Positions 17,306 to 26,942 of a DNA stretch of 59,018 nt are shown in pieces. The position numbers were made by a program, and so were the translations under genes. Each line of letters starts with the position of its first letter. The first letter of the stretch is position 1. Origin of the DNA: Comamonadaceae bacterium (GTDB lineage Bacteria; Pseudomonadota; Gammaproteobacteria; Burkholderiales; Burkholderiaceae_C); NCBI GenBank assembly GCA_015999985.1, contig JAECRA010000025.1, forward strand, positions 1-59,018. Direction: 5' to 3'. The notes under the pieces are model-generated. The model was not told where the DNA came from. It did no database searches and saw only the letters and a program-made list of their open reading frames with translations.

Positions 17306-17678
17306 AGGCTTGGCAGCGTTAATGGAGTCTGGAGTCAATCAATATGCATTCAGTCCTTGTGTATGTTAAGAGGGCCAACAAATGCTGAAAGTTCCGCCCG
17401 CGTTCGACATCACTTCGTAAAGAACTGTTAACGAAACAGCATCGATAGGAAGGCAGAACGACACTCAGCGCTTGGAGAGTGGCGAAAGTGCGGAGCAGGA
17501 GCCGCCAGGCCCTCCAATCGAGCCACAACAGCATGTCTGCAATCCATGAATATTGCCGATATTCACGCTCTCCTACGAGGGCTACGGGAATACGGACATA
17601 TCCTTGTCACAAGCTAGTCATTAAAATAATGCCTTTGGGGCGCCAATTTGCGCGGCCTCGTCTGGGAGAAAACTAAAC

Positions 17679-18530
17679 GTGCTGTATCCGGAACTGTTCA
17701 AACAACTTGAGGCTGTGCGCTGGGACATGGGCAAGGACATTCCTTGGGACAAGTTCGAAGCTGCCAACCTGAGCGATGACCAAGCGCAGACCATCAAGAT
17801 GAACGCCATCACGGAGTGGGCAGCTTTGCCCGCCACGGAAATGTTCCTGCGCGACAACCAAGACGACTCTGATTTTTCCGCTTTCATGTCGATCTGGTTC
17901 TTCGAGGAACAAAAGCACTCTCTGGTCCTCATGGAGTACCTCAAGCGTTTTCGTCCAGACCTGGTTCCCACGGAAGAAGAACTGCACGCCGTCCGTTTCG
18001 AATTCGACCCCGCACCGCCCCTGGAAACGCTGATGCTGCATTTTTGCGGCGAGATCCGCCTCAACCACTGGTACCGCTGTGCGGCTGAGTGGCACAGCGA
18101 GCCCGTCATCAAGCAGATCTACACCACCCTCAGCCAGGACGAAGCCCGCCACGGTGGCGCGTACCTGCGCTATATGCGCCGGGCCATTGCCAAATGCGGC
18201 GACGAAGCGCGTCTGGCATTCGCCAAGGTCGGCGTGCTGATGGCCAGCGCGCGCCGCACCGCGCAAGCGCTGCACCCCACCAACCTGCATGTCAGCAAGG
18301 CGCATTTTCCGCGCGACACAGTGCAAAGCCGGCTGCCGGACCCGGAATGGCTGGAAGAGTGGCTCGACAAGCAGATCAAATTCGACACCAGTTGGGAAAA
18401 CAAAGTGGTCGAACGCATTCTTCACAATCTCGGTCTGCTGATGGGTACCGGCTTCAAAACCGTACAAGAGCTGAACCGCTACCGCAAGACGCTAAGCACG
18501 GGTACCTCCAGCCAGGTTGCTTCGACCTAG
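17679..18530 (+). CDS. Ferritin-like diiron protein (acyl-ACP-desaturase type)
   Basis: A 283-residue soluble helical protein. Two carboxylate-histidine motifs spaced along the bundle, FEEQKHSL (about residue 76) and DEARHGGAY (about 153), with further Glu in EWAALPATEMF and GEIRLNHW, mark a diiron centre of the ferritin / fatty-acid desaturase-2 superfamily. Members desaturate acyl chains on carrier protein or oxidise amines; I cannot choose. The start is a GTG at 17679 preceded by GGGAGAAAAC. A long untranslated stretch precedes it and no operon partner is seen. Confidence 0.75.
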   Translation: MLYPELFKQLEAVRWDMGKDIPWDKFEAANLSDDQAQTIKMNAITEWAALPATEMFLRDNQDDSDFSAFMSIWFFEEQKHSLVLMEYLKRFRPDLVPTEEELHAVRFEFDPAPPLETLMLHFCGEIRLNHWYRCAAEWHSEPVIKQIYTTLSQDEARHGGAYLRYMRRAIAKCGDEARLAFAKVGVLMASARRTAQALHPTNLHVSKAHFPRDTVQSRLPDPEWLEEWLDKQIKFDTSWENKVVERILHNLGLLMGTGFKTVQELNRYRKTLSTGTSSQVAST

Positions 18531-18708
18531 GAAGCTGTCGGACTTCGAATCCGGTACTTAAGCGGCCCTCGGATTTGCCTGGCTGTAGCCCACCGGCCCC
18601 CAAGGAGCCTCGCACCACAGGCTCGGGGGATCGAGTTCCCCTCGGTACTTTTACCGATCAGTGGACGCAACAAACAAGCCCGCGCGAGGCCCATTGGGGC
18701 CCTGCGTC

Positions 18709-19203
18709 TCAGCGGCCGAGGTTGCTCTTGATCTTGGCCAGCGCAATCATGAGCGCACCGGCACCCAGAGTCTTCACCAGTTCAGGATGTTCCGCATAGA
18801 ACTGCCCCATACGATCCATGATGCCGGGCTCACCGGTTTCTGCAACGTTCACTACGTCGCGCACATCCCTGGTGGATATCTGGCTGGCCTTGCCTAGTGG
18901 AATGGACGGTGTTGCTGCGCCCTCGTGACCAGCCAGCGCACCACCGGCTACGCCAGCCAACGCGCCGGGGCCCAATTTTTCGACGATAGCGTTCAGCATG
19001 GCGGTGCGCTGCTCCGGGGTGGCTTTCTCAAACAGGCCGCCTACCATCTCCGCAAAAGGAGGCGTCTCCTTGGAGCGAAAAGCCTCTGCGACACCATTGC
19101 CCAATTGATCCTTGGGCGCTTCGCGCGTAACGGCATCTATCTGTTGTGCACTCGGCGCAGTGGCGCTGTTAATAACCTGTTGCAGCGTATCTAAAAGACC
19201 CAT
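18709..19203 (-). CDS. Conserved small protein of unknown function
   Basis: A 164-residue protein without signal peptide. It starts MGLLDTLQQVI, has a Gly/Ala-rich middle (KLGPGALAGVAGGALAGHEG, about 77-96) and ends MGQFYAEHPELVKTLGAGALMIALAKI. I recall similar unnamed proteins in other Burkholderiales with the same ends, but no function. The Gly/Ala stretch resembles linker or membrane-associated segments in YidB/DUF937-like proteins; the match is not strong. It stands alone on the minus strand. Confidence 0.7.
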   Translation of the reverse strand: MGLLDTLQQVINSATAPSAQQIDAVTREAPKDQLGNGVAEAFRSKETPPFAEMVGGLFEKATPEQRTAMLNAIVEKLGPGALAGVAGGALAGHEGAATPSIPLGKASQISTRDVRDVVNVAETGEPGIMDRMGQFYAEHPELVKTLGAGALMIALAKIKSNLGR

Positions 19204-19666
19204 GATTTCACCTTTTGAATAACGATTTTGGAAATCCTTCGGCAGCGTTAAAACTAGAAGCGGCCGTTGGACGCGCGCTCCCCCAAGTGCTGAGTGGGAT
19301 CAGAGTGCAGAAAGCGAAGGCTCATATTGCCTTCCTGATGATTGGAAGCGGTCAACTGCCGTTTCAAGGTTCAATGCCATCTCCGAAGGGTGATGCCGCT
19401 CGACTCAGTGGCGAAAACACATGCTATCGCGACTCCATGTCTGCGTGGTGTAGTCTCATTTCATCAGATCGTGATCCTGAGAAAAATGTCCGGCCCGGCA
19501 ACCAACGTGCACCTGCTCAGCAAGCAGCGTGCCCCCCCCGAACGCCGAGCAGGAACTCAACTGCCCAAGCGAAGATCCGGAGGAAGGAAAAGGCCGGCCG
19601 GCGGCGCGGATCGCCGGGGCCCTAGAATCGATATCCATTCGCGCACCCGCGCCAGGAGATTTAGTC
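19204..19666. other. 463-bp gene-free region upstream of maeB
   Basis: This region separates the divergent 18709-19203 gene and maeB. Open frames crossing it have no family features and uneven codon use, so no gene is called. Its only recognisable signal is the AGGAGA ribosome binding site of maeB at 19653. The promoters of both neighbours must lie here, but I could not pick a convincing -35/-10 pair. Confidence 0.5.
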
Positions 19667-21991
19667 ATGCCCGATCCCATCAACGTCTCTAACGAAGAAC
19701 GACGCGCCGAGTTGCGCCGTGCAGCGCTGAACTATCACGAGTTCCCTGTGCCCGGCAAAATTGCCGTGACACCAACCAAGCAACTGGTCAACCAGCATGA
19801 ACTCGCTCTGGCCTATTCACCCGGTGTGGCTGCGCCCTGTGAAGAGATCGTCAAGGATCCAGCGGCTGCGTTCAAATACACGGCACGCGGCAACCTCATC
19901 GGCGTAGTGACCAACGGCACGGCCGTGCTGGGCCTGGGCGATATCGGCCCGCTGGCTGGCAAGCCCGTCATGGAAGGCAAGGCCGTCCTGTTCAAGAAGT
20001 TTTCCGGCATCGACGTTTTCGATATCGAGATCAACGAAAAAGACCCTGACAAGCTGGTCGAGATCATCGCTGCCCTGGAGCCCACCTTCGGCGGCATCAA
20101 CCTGGAAGACATCAAAGCCCCTGAGTGCTTCATCGTGGAGCGCAAGCTGCGCGAGCGCATGAAGATTCCGGTCTTTCACGACGACCAGCATGGCACCGCC
20201 ATCGTGGTGGGGGCGGCCGTGTTCAACGGCCTCAAAGTCGTCAATAAGCGCATCGAAGAAGTGAAGCTCGTGGTTTCCGGTGCGGGCGCCGCTGCATTGG
20301 CCTGCACTGGTTTGCTCGTCAAGCTGGGCGTGCGCCTTGAAAACGTCTGGGTCACCGACATCAAAGGTGTGGTCTACGAGGGCCGCACCGAATTGATGGA
20401 CCCGGACAAGGAAGTCTATGCCCAGAAGACTGACAAGCGCACTCTGGCTGAAGTGATCGATGGTGCGGACGTGTTCCTCGGCCTGTCCGCGGGCGGCGTT
20501 CTGAAGGGCGACATGGTCGCGCGCATGGCTGAACGCCCACTGATCCTGGCGCTGGCCAACCCCTATCCGGAAATCACACCAGAAGAAGTCAAGGCGGTGC
20601 GAGATGATGCGGTGATGGCCACCGGCCGTACCGATTATCCGAACCAGGTCAACAACGTCCTGTGTTTTCCCTACATTTTCCGTGGCGCACTCGACTGCGG
20701 AGCCACCACCATCACGATGGAAATGGAAGTGGCCGCCGTCCACGCCATCGCAGAACTGGCGCAGGCCGAGCAGAGCGAAGTGGTGGCGCGCGCGTATGCG
20801 GGTGAAAAATTGGCGTTCGGGCCTGAATACCTGATCCCCAAGCCCTTCGATCCCCGCTTGATGATGAAGATTGCCCCGGCGGTCGCTCAAGCTGCTGTCG
20901 ACAGCGGCGTGGCCACCCGTCCGATTGCGGACCTTGACGCCTATCGCGACAAGCTCCAAACCTTCGTCTATGCCTCCGGCACGACGATGAAACCCATCAT
21001 TGATGCCGCGAGAGCCGCGACAAAAAAACGCATTGCTTACGCGGAAGGCGAGGAAGAACGCGTGCTGCGCGCGGCGCAAATCGTGGTGGACGATGGTATT
21101 GCCCGGCCCACGCTGATTGGCCGCCCTGCCATCATCGCCCAACGGATCGAGAAATTCGGCTTGCGGCTGGCGGAAGGCCGCGACTACGACGTAGTGAATG
21201 TCGAGAACGACCACCGCTACCGGGGCTTCTGGCAGGAGTATCACGAACTCACCAAGCGCCAGGGCATCACCGTGCCCATCGCGAAAATCGAGATGCGTCG
21301 CCGCCTGTCGCTGATCGCGGCCATGCTGCTGCGCTCCGGCGATGTCGATGGCATGATCTGCGGCACCTGGGGCACCAATGCCACGCATTTGATCTACATC
21401 GACCAGGTGATCGGCAAAAAACCCGGCGCAAGCACCTTTGCAGCCATGAACGGGCTGATGCTGCCTGGCCGGCAGGTTTTCCTGGTCGACACGCACATCA
21501 ACCTCGACCCTACTGCGGAGCAGTTGGCAGAAATCACAGTCATGGCTGCCGAAGAAATGATGCGTTTTGGGTTCAAACCCAAGGCAGCCCTGCTGTCGCA
21601 CTCCAACTTCGGATCCTCCAATTCACCAAGCGCTCAGAAGATGCGTCAGGTACTGGAGCTCGTGCGTGAGCAGGCACCGTGGCTGGAAGTAGACGGTGAA
21701 ATGCATGGAGACGTGGCCCTGGACGCCGCCCAGCGACGGGAAGTCATGCCTGACAGCACCTTGGCGGGCGACGCCAACCTGTTGATCATGCCCAATCTGG
21801 ACGCAGCCAATATTGCTTACAATCTGCTCAAAGTGGCGGCCGGCGGAAACATCGCCATCGGCCCAATGCTCCTGGGTGCGGCCAAACCTGTGCATATTCT
21901 CACGCCAAGCACCACTGTGAGGCGTATCGTCAACATGACCGCTCTAGCGGTTGCGGACGCAAACGCTGTTTCCACAGGGGACAAACGATAA
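19667..21991 (+). CDS. maeB: NADP-dependent malic enzyme (malic enzyme plus phosphotransacetylase-like domain)
   Basis: A 774-residue MaeB-type enzyme that decarboxylates malate to pyruvate with NADP. The N-terminal malic enzyme domain (1 to about 430) has [14 protein letters not shown], the metal site [11 protein letters not shown] and the nucleotide-binding GAGAAALA. The C-terminal half (about 440-774) is a phosphotransacetylase-like domain, usually regulatory (acetyl-CoA-responsive) and not catalytic. The ATG at 19667 follows AGGAGA; a longer frame starts in the non-coding leader. A clear terminator follows. Confidence 0.95.
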   Translation: MPDPINVSNEERRAELRRAALNYHEFPVPGKIAVTPTKQLVNQHELALAYSPGVAAPCEEIVKDPAAAFKYTARGNLIGVVTNGTAVLGLGDIGPLAGKPVMEGKAVLFKKFSGIDVFDIEINEKDPDKLVEIIAALEPTFGGINLEDIKAPECFIVERKLRERMKIPVFHDDQHGTAIVVGAAVFNGLKVVNKRIEEVKLVVSGAGAAALACTGLLVKLGVRLENVWVTDIKGVVYEGRTELMDPDKEVYAQKTDKRTLAEVIDGADVFLGLSAGGVLKGDMVARMAERPLILALANPYPEITPEEVKAVRDDAVMATGRTDYPNQVNNVLCFPYIFRGALDCGATTITMEMEVAAVHAIAELAQAEQSEVVARAYAGEKLAFGPEYLIPKPFDPRLMMKIAPAVAQAAVDSGVATRPIADLDAYRDKLQTFVYASGTTMKPIIDAARAATKKRIAYAEGEEERVLRAAQIVVDDGIARPTLIGRPAIIAQRIEKFGLRLAEGRDYDVVNVENDHRYRGFWQEYHELTKRQGITVPIAKIEMRRRLSLIAAMLLRSGDVDGMICGTWGTNATHLIYIDQVIGKKPGASTFAAMNGLMLPGRQVFLVDTHINLDPTAEQLAEITVMAAEEMMRFGFKPKAALLSHSNFGSSNSPSAQKMRQVLELVREQAPWLEVDGEMHGDVALDAAQRREVMPDSTLAGDANLLIMPNLDAANIAYNLLKVAAGGNIAIGPMLLGAAKPVHILTPSTTVRRIVNMTALAVADANAVSTGDKR

Positions 21992-22028
21992 GTAAACGCT
22001 AACTAACAGCGAATTACTCACCACATAT

Positions 22029-22062
22029 CCTGCCCATTTATTGGGCAGGCCTATTGCTTTTT
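22029..22062 (+). terminator. Rho-independent terminator of maeB
   Basis: A perfect 8-bp stem CCTGCCCA / TGGGCAGG with loop TTTAT, followed after CCTATTGC by TTTTTT. It lies 37 bp after the maeB stop. Confidence 0.8.
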
Positions 22063-22133
22063 TGTTGCCGCTGAGTCACACTAACGCCTTGGAATTTTCG
22101 GGTTAACCCGAACGTTTCCGAAAGGTGTTTTTC

Positions 22134-22535
22134 ATGTTGCGAACTGTGGCATCGTATGCTGCGCGGTCGTTGGTGGTGTTTTCGCTGCTGACCTGTTCCG
22201 GAATAGGAACGGCTCAAGCACGCGGTTTTTCAAGAGAACCGGTTAATACCACCTTAGCGGTAGCGGAGTTACCTCGTGAGGGTCGGCTGACTTATCGGCT
22301 GATCCAACAGGGTGGTCCGTTCGCTTATGAGAAAGACGGTACGGTTTTTGGCAATCGAGAGCGCTTGCTGCCTATGCAGCGGCGCGGTTACTACCGTGAG
22401 TACACAGTAGCAGCCCCTGGTGCTCGCAATCGCGGCGCCAAGCGAATCGTCTGCGGTGGCCAACGTCCCAAGACACCAGACACATGTTACTACACGAGCG
22501 ATCACTACTCGAGTTTCAAAAGGATCGTTGAATGA
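22134..22535 (+). CDS. Secreted barnase/RNase Sa-type ribonuclease
   Basis: A 133-residue precursor with a signal peptide (about 1-29, ending GTAQA). The mature domain closely follows Streptomyces RNase Sa: YYREYTVAAPGARNRGAKRIVCGG and YYTSDHYSSF. The catalytic set is Glu89, Arg98/Arg100 and His124, all present. It should cleave single-stranded RNA outside the cytoplasm. The ATG at 22134 was chosen over a GTG three codons upstream because it follows GAAAGGTG. It overlaps the barstar gene by 4 bp, so a cognate inhibitor is made with it. Confidence 0.9.
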   Translation: MLRTVASYAARSLVVFSLLTCSGIGTAQARGFSREPVNTTLAVAELPREGRLTYRLIQQGGPFAYEKDGTVFGNRERLLPMQRRGYYREYTVAAPGARNRGAKRIVCGGQRPKTPDTCYYTSDHYSSFKRIVE

Positions 22536-23038
22536 AAGCCCTCGAACAATTCCAGGCAGCGCCGCCAAACGTGTCGCTGCCAGACCTGTTACCTACCCAA
22601 GAGAAAGCAGCGGAGATGGATACACCACTTCGTCCACAAGAAGTCCCTCTCAAAGGGGTCCGGACCAACATCGTGCAATCGATCCGCGCGTTTCGCGTGA
22701 GCGATCTGCAGGATGCTGCAAGCCAACTCAACCAACATTTCTTGTATGCCAATCTCGCCCATGCGCAGACCAAGCAAGATGTGCTGGACATGATTGCCGA
22801 GCAGTTCACGTTCCCTGCGCACTTCGGCAAAAATTTCGACGCCCTCTACGACTGCATGACAGACCCACTGCACAAGTCCGGCCCTCAGCCAGGCTTCATT
22901 GTGGTGCTCGAGCAGATCCCTGCCACCGCCAAATTTGACAAGGAAGCGCGTGAACAGTTGCTGGACATCTTCCGCGACGCCTCCGATTACTGGGGCGATC
23001 GCAAGATTCCTTTCCGCTGCTTCTATTCTTTTCTGTAG
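22532..23038 (+). CDS. Barstar-family ribonuclease inhibitor
   Basis: A 168-residue cytoplasmic protein. Its C-terminal about 110 residues are a barstar domain with the signature FPAHFGKNFDALYDCMTD and a helix rich in acidic residues, ending KIPFRCFYSFL. Barstar plugs the active site of its partner RNase. The first about 55 residues are an extra Pro-rich segment not found in classical barstar. It starts at an ATG inside the RNase stop (ATGA), so translation is coupled and immunity is coordinated with the toxin. Confidence 0.9.
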   Translation: MKALEQFQAAPPNVSLPDLLPTQEKAAEMDTPLRPQEVPLKGVRTNIVQSIRAFRVSDLQDAASQLNQHFLYANLAHAQTKQDVLDMIAEQFTFPAHFGKNFDALYDCMTDPLHKSGPQPGFIVVLEQIPATAKFDKEAREQLLDIFRDASDYWGDRKIPFRCFYSFL

Positions 23039-23287
23039 CCCGTTCTGCACAAACTAGCCAAGCAGAACGGGCGAACGAGGCCCCCCCAGGCGAAGCACTG
23101 CGTGTGCCCGCCGCCGCTGATGTCAGCGCCGAGCCAGGCGAGAAAATGCCGACCGACAAACTGGTCGACATTTCGCCTCTGGCGCTGCGCATGAGTAGCC
23201 CTTTCAACGCAGGGTACTGGCTCTCCGCCGCCTGACGTTGTGCTCATGGAGTAAGGCTGTCTCAACAGCTTTTCCCCAGGTCGACCA

Positions 23288-23320
23288 AAAAGAAGCCCCG
23301 CTACCGCGGGGCTTCTTTTT
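23288..23320. terminator. Bidirectional terminator between barstar and effector-like gene A
   Basis: A 14-bp stem AAAAGAAGCCCCGC / GCGGGGCTTCTTTT with loop TACC. T-runs on both strands let it end the rightward RNase/barstar transcript and the leftward transcript of the 23435-24868 gene. The rest of the 396-bp gap (23039-23434) contains a short open frame but no gene I can support. Confidence 0.8.
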
Positions 23321-23434
23321 TAAGCAACGGTTTTAGTGCCTCGGAGGGACGCACCCATGACCTGGAAACCACCCTTGCTTTGAATGGTACTTAGCCGGAA
23401 GCGGGGCGCCTCGGTATCCGCAAGCCGTCTCGAC

Positions 23435-24868
23435 TTAGCTCTTGATCCACGGGTTAATCCCCATCGGCCTGATTGGCGCATCGGTTGGAGCCAAGGACGG
23501 GGGGAGGCCGCCAGAACTGGTTCGCTCGATATCCGATGGAGTAGAAGACCAGCCCCCCGCCCAGGGTACATATTGGGGATCGTTGCCAAATTCCACGTCG
23601 CCTCTCTTTTGACGCTTGATGAATTCGGTCTTGGCGATTTCAACACTGTCCAGCTGTTCGTTTTCTGGGAAGCTCATTCTGATCTTGGTAATTTTCAGTG
23701 AAAGCTCCCCCACCCGGCCCGCATCCAGCTCCGAGATCTCAAATTTCACTTTATCAGGATCATTCAGCTTGGTGCTTAATTTTAATAAGGCATGATTCTT
23801 TTCTTCAACCGAGGATCGATGAGAGTAAATCACGCCCAAAAGCTCACGCAAGCTGTCATTTACCTCGAAAAACTCCGGAGAAAAATAGGAATTCGATCGG
23901 AACAAGACTTCATCCCGTTCTTCTTCGGGAGATCTCAATATCGAAATTTCCGTCTCGTACTGATGGCCTTCATCTTGGATATCATTCAAGTTCAGCAATG
24001 AGGTCTGTTTCATTTCTCCAGATCGCGGGGGGCCGTCTTGATGTAGCTCCAGAATCTGATGAAGCACCTTAATGGCTTCATCCTTTTGATTGATTCGAAT
24101 GGAAGCAGGACGATGAGGATCGATCATTCCTCTGATCTTTTCTTTTATCGCCGCGCCGACATTTAGATCATGGAGCGCAGGGTCATATAGTCCTGACGGG
24201 CCAAGGGGGGGTAATTTACTGCCCTTGTAAGCAATGCTGTTGCTGCTCAGATCAACCACTATTCCAACATCTGGATTCCTGTTAAGAACGCCATAGAGAT
24301 TTAGAATGGCACCCTCGGTCGCGACCGCACCCAAGGTTCCGGTGCTGCGAAACTCTGCACTTGGATATAGCGCGTTGATGCAGTGTTCGAACAACTCTCT
24401 ATCTTCTTTTTTCCAAATAGATGACGAGCAAGTGTCAAAAATTTCTTCCGCTACTGAGCAGTCTCTTTCTATTGACCGTTCAATCGAAACATCCAGGCCG
24501 TCGATTTTTATTTTCAGGTCATATATTTTATAAAACCCGCCTTCAGGCTTGGCGTGATAAGAGACTTCAGGCGTCAGAAAATCGTCATTTCCAGATCCAG
24601 CCAGCTCCTTCAACCTGTAGAAACTTTCAATCTTCGTCTGATCAGTGCTGCTTTCGGAGTAAAAGTCGATAAGCGCAAGCTTGGCTTCCACACGGTCGGA
24701 CGGTGAGAAAAACTCCCTGACTGCATTCCAGATCCTCTTAATGATGTTGCCTTCATCAAGAGCGCCTGCTTTTACCTGCTCCAGTGTCTTGTTGGAGATG
24801 GAGATGCCAAGGCCCTCTTCCGCTGTATAGCCGGTAAAAATAACACGGGATGTACTAACGGGTGTCAT
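23435..24868 (-). CDS. Effector-like protein A with SPI-2-type N-terminal translocation domain
   Basis: A 477-residue protein paralogous to the neighbour at 25105-26568. Residues about 20-130 resemble the N-terminal domain shared by Salmonella SPI-2 effectors: SISNKTLEQVK, then IWNAVREFF (46-54; compare LWEKIKDFF in SifA and SWEKMKEFF in SspH2), then VEAKLALIDFY and SFYRLKELA. The C-terminal about 350 residues are unknown to me. There is no Sec signal. Base composition is strikingly AT-rich: 47 of 120 bases in 24421-24540 are G or C. The ribosome binding site is weak, and cotranscription with B across 236 bp is possible. No secretion genes or chaperone are nearby. Confidence 0.65.
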   Translation of the reverse strand: MTPVSTSRVIFTGYTAEEGLGISISNKTLEQVKAGALDEGNIIKRIWNAVREFFSPSDRVEAKLALIDFYSESSTDQTKIESFYRLKELAGSGNDDFLTPEVSYHAKPEGGFYKIYDLKIKIDGLDVSIERSIERDCSVAEEIFDTCSSSIWKKEDRELFEHCINALYPSAEFRSTGTLGAVATEGAILNLYGVLNRNPDVGIVVDLSSNSIAYKGSKLPPLGPSGLYDPALHDLNVGAAIKEKIRGMIDPHRPASIRINQKDEAIKVLHQILELHQDGPPRSGEMKQTSLLNLNDIQDEGHQYETEISILRSPEEERDEVLFRSNSYFSPEFFEVNDSLRELLGVIYSHRSSVEEKNHALLKLSTKLNDPDKVKFEISELDAGRVGELSLKITKIRMSFPENEQLDSVEIAKTEFIKRQKRGDVEFGNDPQYVPWAGGWSSTPSDIERTSSGGLPPSLAPTDAPIRPMGINPWIKS

Positions 24869-25104
24869 ATAACTCTATTCACTAAAATTGATAACGATGA
24901 GGGGCGCAGAAAAAATTGGATGGTTTCAATCTCCATTATTTCGGCGGTTTGTCATGCTGTCGTAGAGCAGTATTGGACGCAATTTCTCTCAGGAATTTCA
25001 GCGAATCTTCGCTCTATTTTTACCAATTCGAATGGTATGCATGGCATGGTACAAACTACGCTTAGCCATTGCATTGAACTTTCGAAAAGCAGCCAAGTTC
25101 AGGT

Positions 25105-26568
25105 TCAGACATTGCTGGAATTTCCACCAGGTTTACCGGTTTCCGGGACGACATCAAAGTCATAAAAGACATCCTCTGAATCAGCCACAGATGCCTCAGC
25201 AGAATGGTTGCCTGCGTTCAGGCGCTGCTGCGCATCAGTCGCTGCACTCCCAATCGTTTCGGGTTCCAGATCAAAAAACTCATCTGTGGCTTCATCGGTT
25301 GATTGACCCACTGGAATATTATTAAACTCTGGTCGGAGGTAAGGGGTCTGGACGCCTGTCCCGATGGCAAAAATCGCCGTCCAGGGGCGGTATGTCAGAC
25401 CCGGCTCTGAGTCTGCCTTTTCTCCCGCAGCGGCTCCACGCACATTAGCATTAAAAATCTCAACAGGTTTGAGGGAGTTTTCATTGCCAGAGAAACTCAT
25501 CCGCAAATTGGTGATTTCAGCGACTGCTCCTTTTTCGCGATGAAATGAACTGACTGTTGAGTGAGAAACTTCAAACGCCATACCGGGAAGGTTTCCAATC
25601 TGGTTTCTGAGATTGAGTAACGCCGCCTCTTTCTGTTGAAACGTGGCCCCTCTTGAGTAGACTATTTCAAGAAGCTTGCCGACCTGCTTACGATCATTCT
25701 TCGAATAGTCCTTTGGACTAGCATCCATGGCTTGGGAAAGCAGCTGGATGGCGTCATTTTTCTGCATATAAGAAAGAGGCGCAGGCCTATAACTTTCCAC
25801 CTTGTTCTTAAGATCGTTCTTAACGACTGCGCTTGATTGCAGTGCGCCGATCGATTTGTCTACCGCAGAAGAGCCATGCTCAGGAAACTGCTTGTCTTTG
25901 AATTCCAGTGTCAGAGTGTTTTCATTAAAAAATACGCCAAGGCCTGGCGCTCTCATGCTGACGTATTCAAGACCCAGTGAGATCCCTCTGAGATTCAGCG
26001 GTTCGCTTCTTGCCGTGGCCGCAAGTGCTCCAGGGCTTTGGTACAGCGACTTGATGCAATCTGCGAAATACTCTCTGTCCCTTTCAGAGGAAATAGATGG
26101 GGAGTAGGCTTTTGCAATTTCATACGCCTCATTGCAATCCTCGCTTACCTGACGTTCAAGCGGAGTGTCTACACCTTCCACTTTAACTTTCAGGTCGTAA
26201 ACCTTAAAAAATCCGCCATCGGGCTTGGCTTGATAGCGCACTTCTGGAGAGCAAAGGTCTTGGTTGCCGAAACCGGCCAATTCCTTTAATTTGTAGAAAC
26301 CATCCAGTTTTTCCTGGTCTGTGCTTTTCTCAGAATAGAAATCCAGGAAAGCATGTTTGGCCTCAACCTGATCTGACGGGGTGAAAAACTCCTTGATAGC
26401 GTCCCACATTCTGGAAAAGAAGTTGCCCTCGTCCTGAGAGCCTTTTTTGACCGCATCCCAGGTGTCCTCGGATAGTGCAACTTGCAGGCCCTCTTTAGCT
26501 TGGTAGAGTGGCTTGGAAAGTGTCTCAGTGGCGGCAGGGTGGTGCGAGTTCGAATGGATAGTTGTCAT
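25105..26568 (-). CDS. Effector-like protein B with SPI-2-type N-terminal translocation domain
   Basis: A 487-residue paralogue of protein A. After a polar N-terminus (Ser/His/Thr-rich), residues 31-100 read LSEDTWDAVKK, MWDAIKEFF (54-62), VEAKHAFLDFY and GFYKLKELAG. This order matches SseJ (ISSEKFNAIK, LWEKIKAYF, AEALECIFNLY, YIKLRALA) and other SPI-2 effectors. That domain is the translocation signal in those proteins. The remainder has no recognised enzyme motif; the last about 70 residues are acidic. GAGGA precedes the ATG. Low GC and the absence of secretion machinery point to horizontal transfer of an orphan effector pair (inference). Confidence 0.65.
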   Translation of the reverse strand: MTTIHSNSHHPAATETLSKPLYQAKEGLQVALSEDTWDAVKKGSQDEGNFFSRMWDAIKEFFTPSDQVEAKHAFLDFYSEKSTDQEKLDGFYKLKELAGFGNQDLCSPEVRYQAKPDGGFFKVYDLKVKVEGVDTPLERQVSEDCNEAYEIAKAYSPSISSERDREYFADCIKSLYQSPGALAATARSEPLNLRGISLGLEYVSMRAPGLGVFFNENTLTLEFKDKQFPEHGSSAVDKSIGALQSSAVVKNDLKNKVESYRPAPLSYMQKNDAIQLLSQAMDASPKDYSKNDRKQVGKLLEIVYSRGATFQQKEAALLNLRNQIGNLPGMAFEVSHSTVSSFHREKGAVAEITNLRMSFSGNENSLKPVEIFNANVRGAAAGEKADSEPGLTYRPWTAIFAIGTGVQTPYLRPEFNNIPVGQSTDEATDEFFDLEPETIGSAATDAQQRLNAGNHSAEASVADSEDVFYDFDVVPETGKPGGNSSNV

Positions 26569-26942
26569 ATGAATTCCTCGTATGAAAGTAAATTAAGAAC
26601 AAGGTGTCAGATAAAAGAACAAATACTTTTGAACCCATCTTTCGCACTTTATGCCGCTGCAGTGAGTGCCGACGTTTGTGCGCTGATATAGGGTGAGTAA
26701 CGGGCCGTGCAAGGAAGTTCCTTCGTCACAGATCAGTGAAGAGCCGTCTCATGTTGAGATTTTTCACCCGGCGCCCGGAACCAGTCACGCGTCCTCCAGC
26801 GCCGATCGAGCGTCCTTAGCACCAACGCCCTGACGCACTCGGTCATGACCTGCCTGCGGGTTTTACAGAGACATGTGAAGATGCAGCGTCTTATGTTCGA
26901 GATACCCGAACTTTTCCCATCTTCCAGAGTCGATTGCTGGTC
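26569..26942. other. 374-bp gene-free region between effector B and the lipoprotein hydrolase
   Basis: These bases separate divergent genes. The part next to effector B is AT-rich like that gene and must hold its promoter; the part from about 26720 has the higher GC of the chromosome. I see no gene, RNA or clear operator. A TTCG-N16-TTCG type hrp box was looked for and not found. Confidence 0.5.

Noticed and set aside
17319..17534. 71-codon open frame on the minus strand in the gst-diiron gene spacer
   Set aside because: It has no ribosome binding site, Trp/Arg/Leu-rich composition and no similarity I can recall.
19817..21601. A 594-codon open frame on the minus strand antisense to maeB
   Set aside because: It mirrors a GC-rich gene with strong codon bias, is His/Gln/Ala-rich without domain features, and maeB is certain on the other strand.
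23039..23238. Open frame after barstar ending ...SPFNAGYWLSAA-stop
   Set aside because: It has no start codon with a ribosome binding site near its front and no recognised features; it is probably chance in a GC-rich spacer.
24869..26942. PIP or hrp-II box (TTCG-N15/16-TTCG) upstream of the effector-like genes
   Set aside because: Single TTCG/CGAA tetramers occur but none with the required spacing; a CGAA pair near 24990-25030 is about 23 bp apart.
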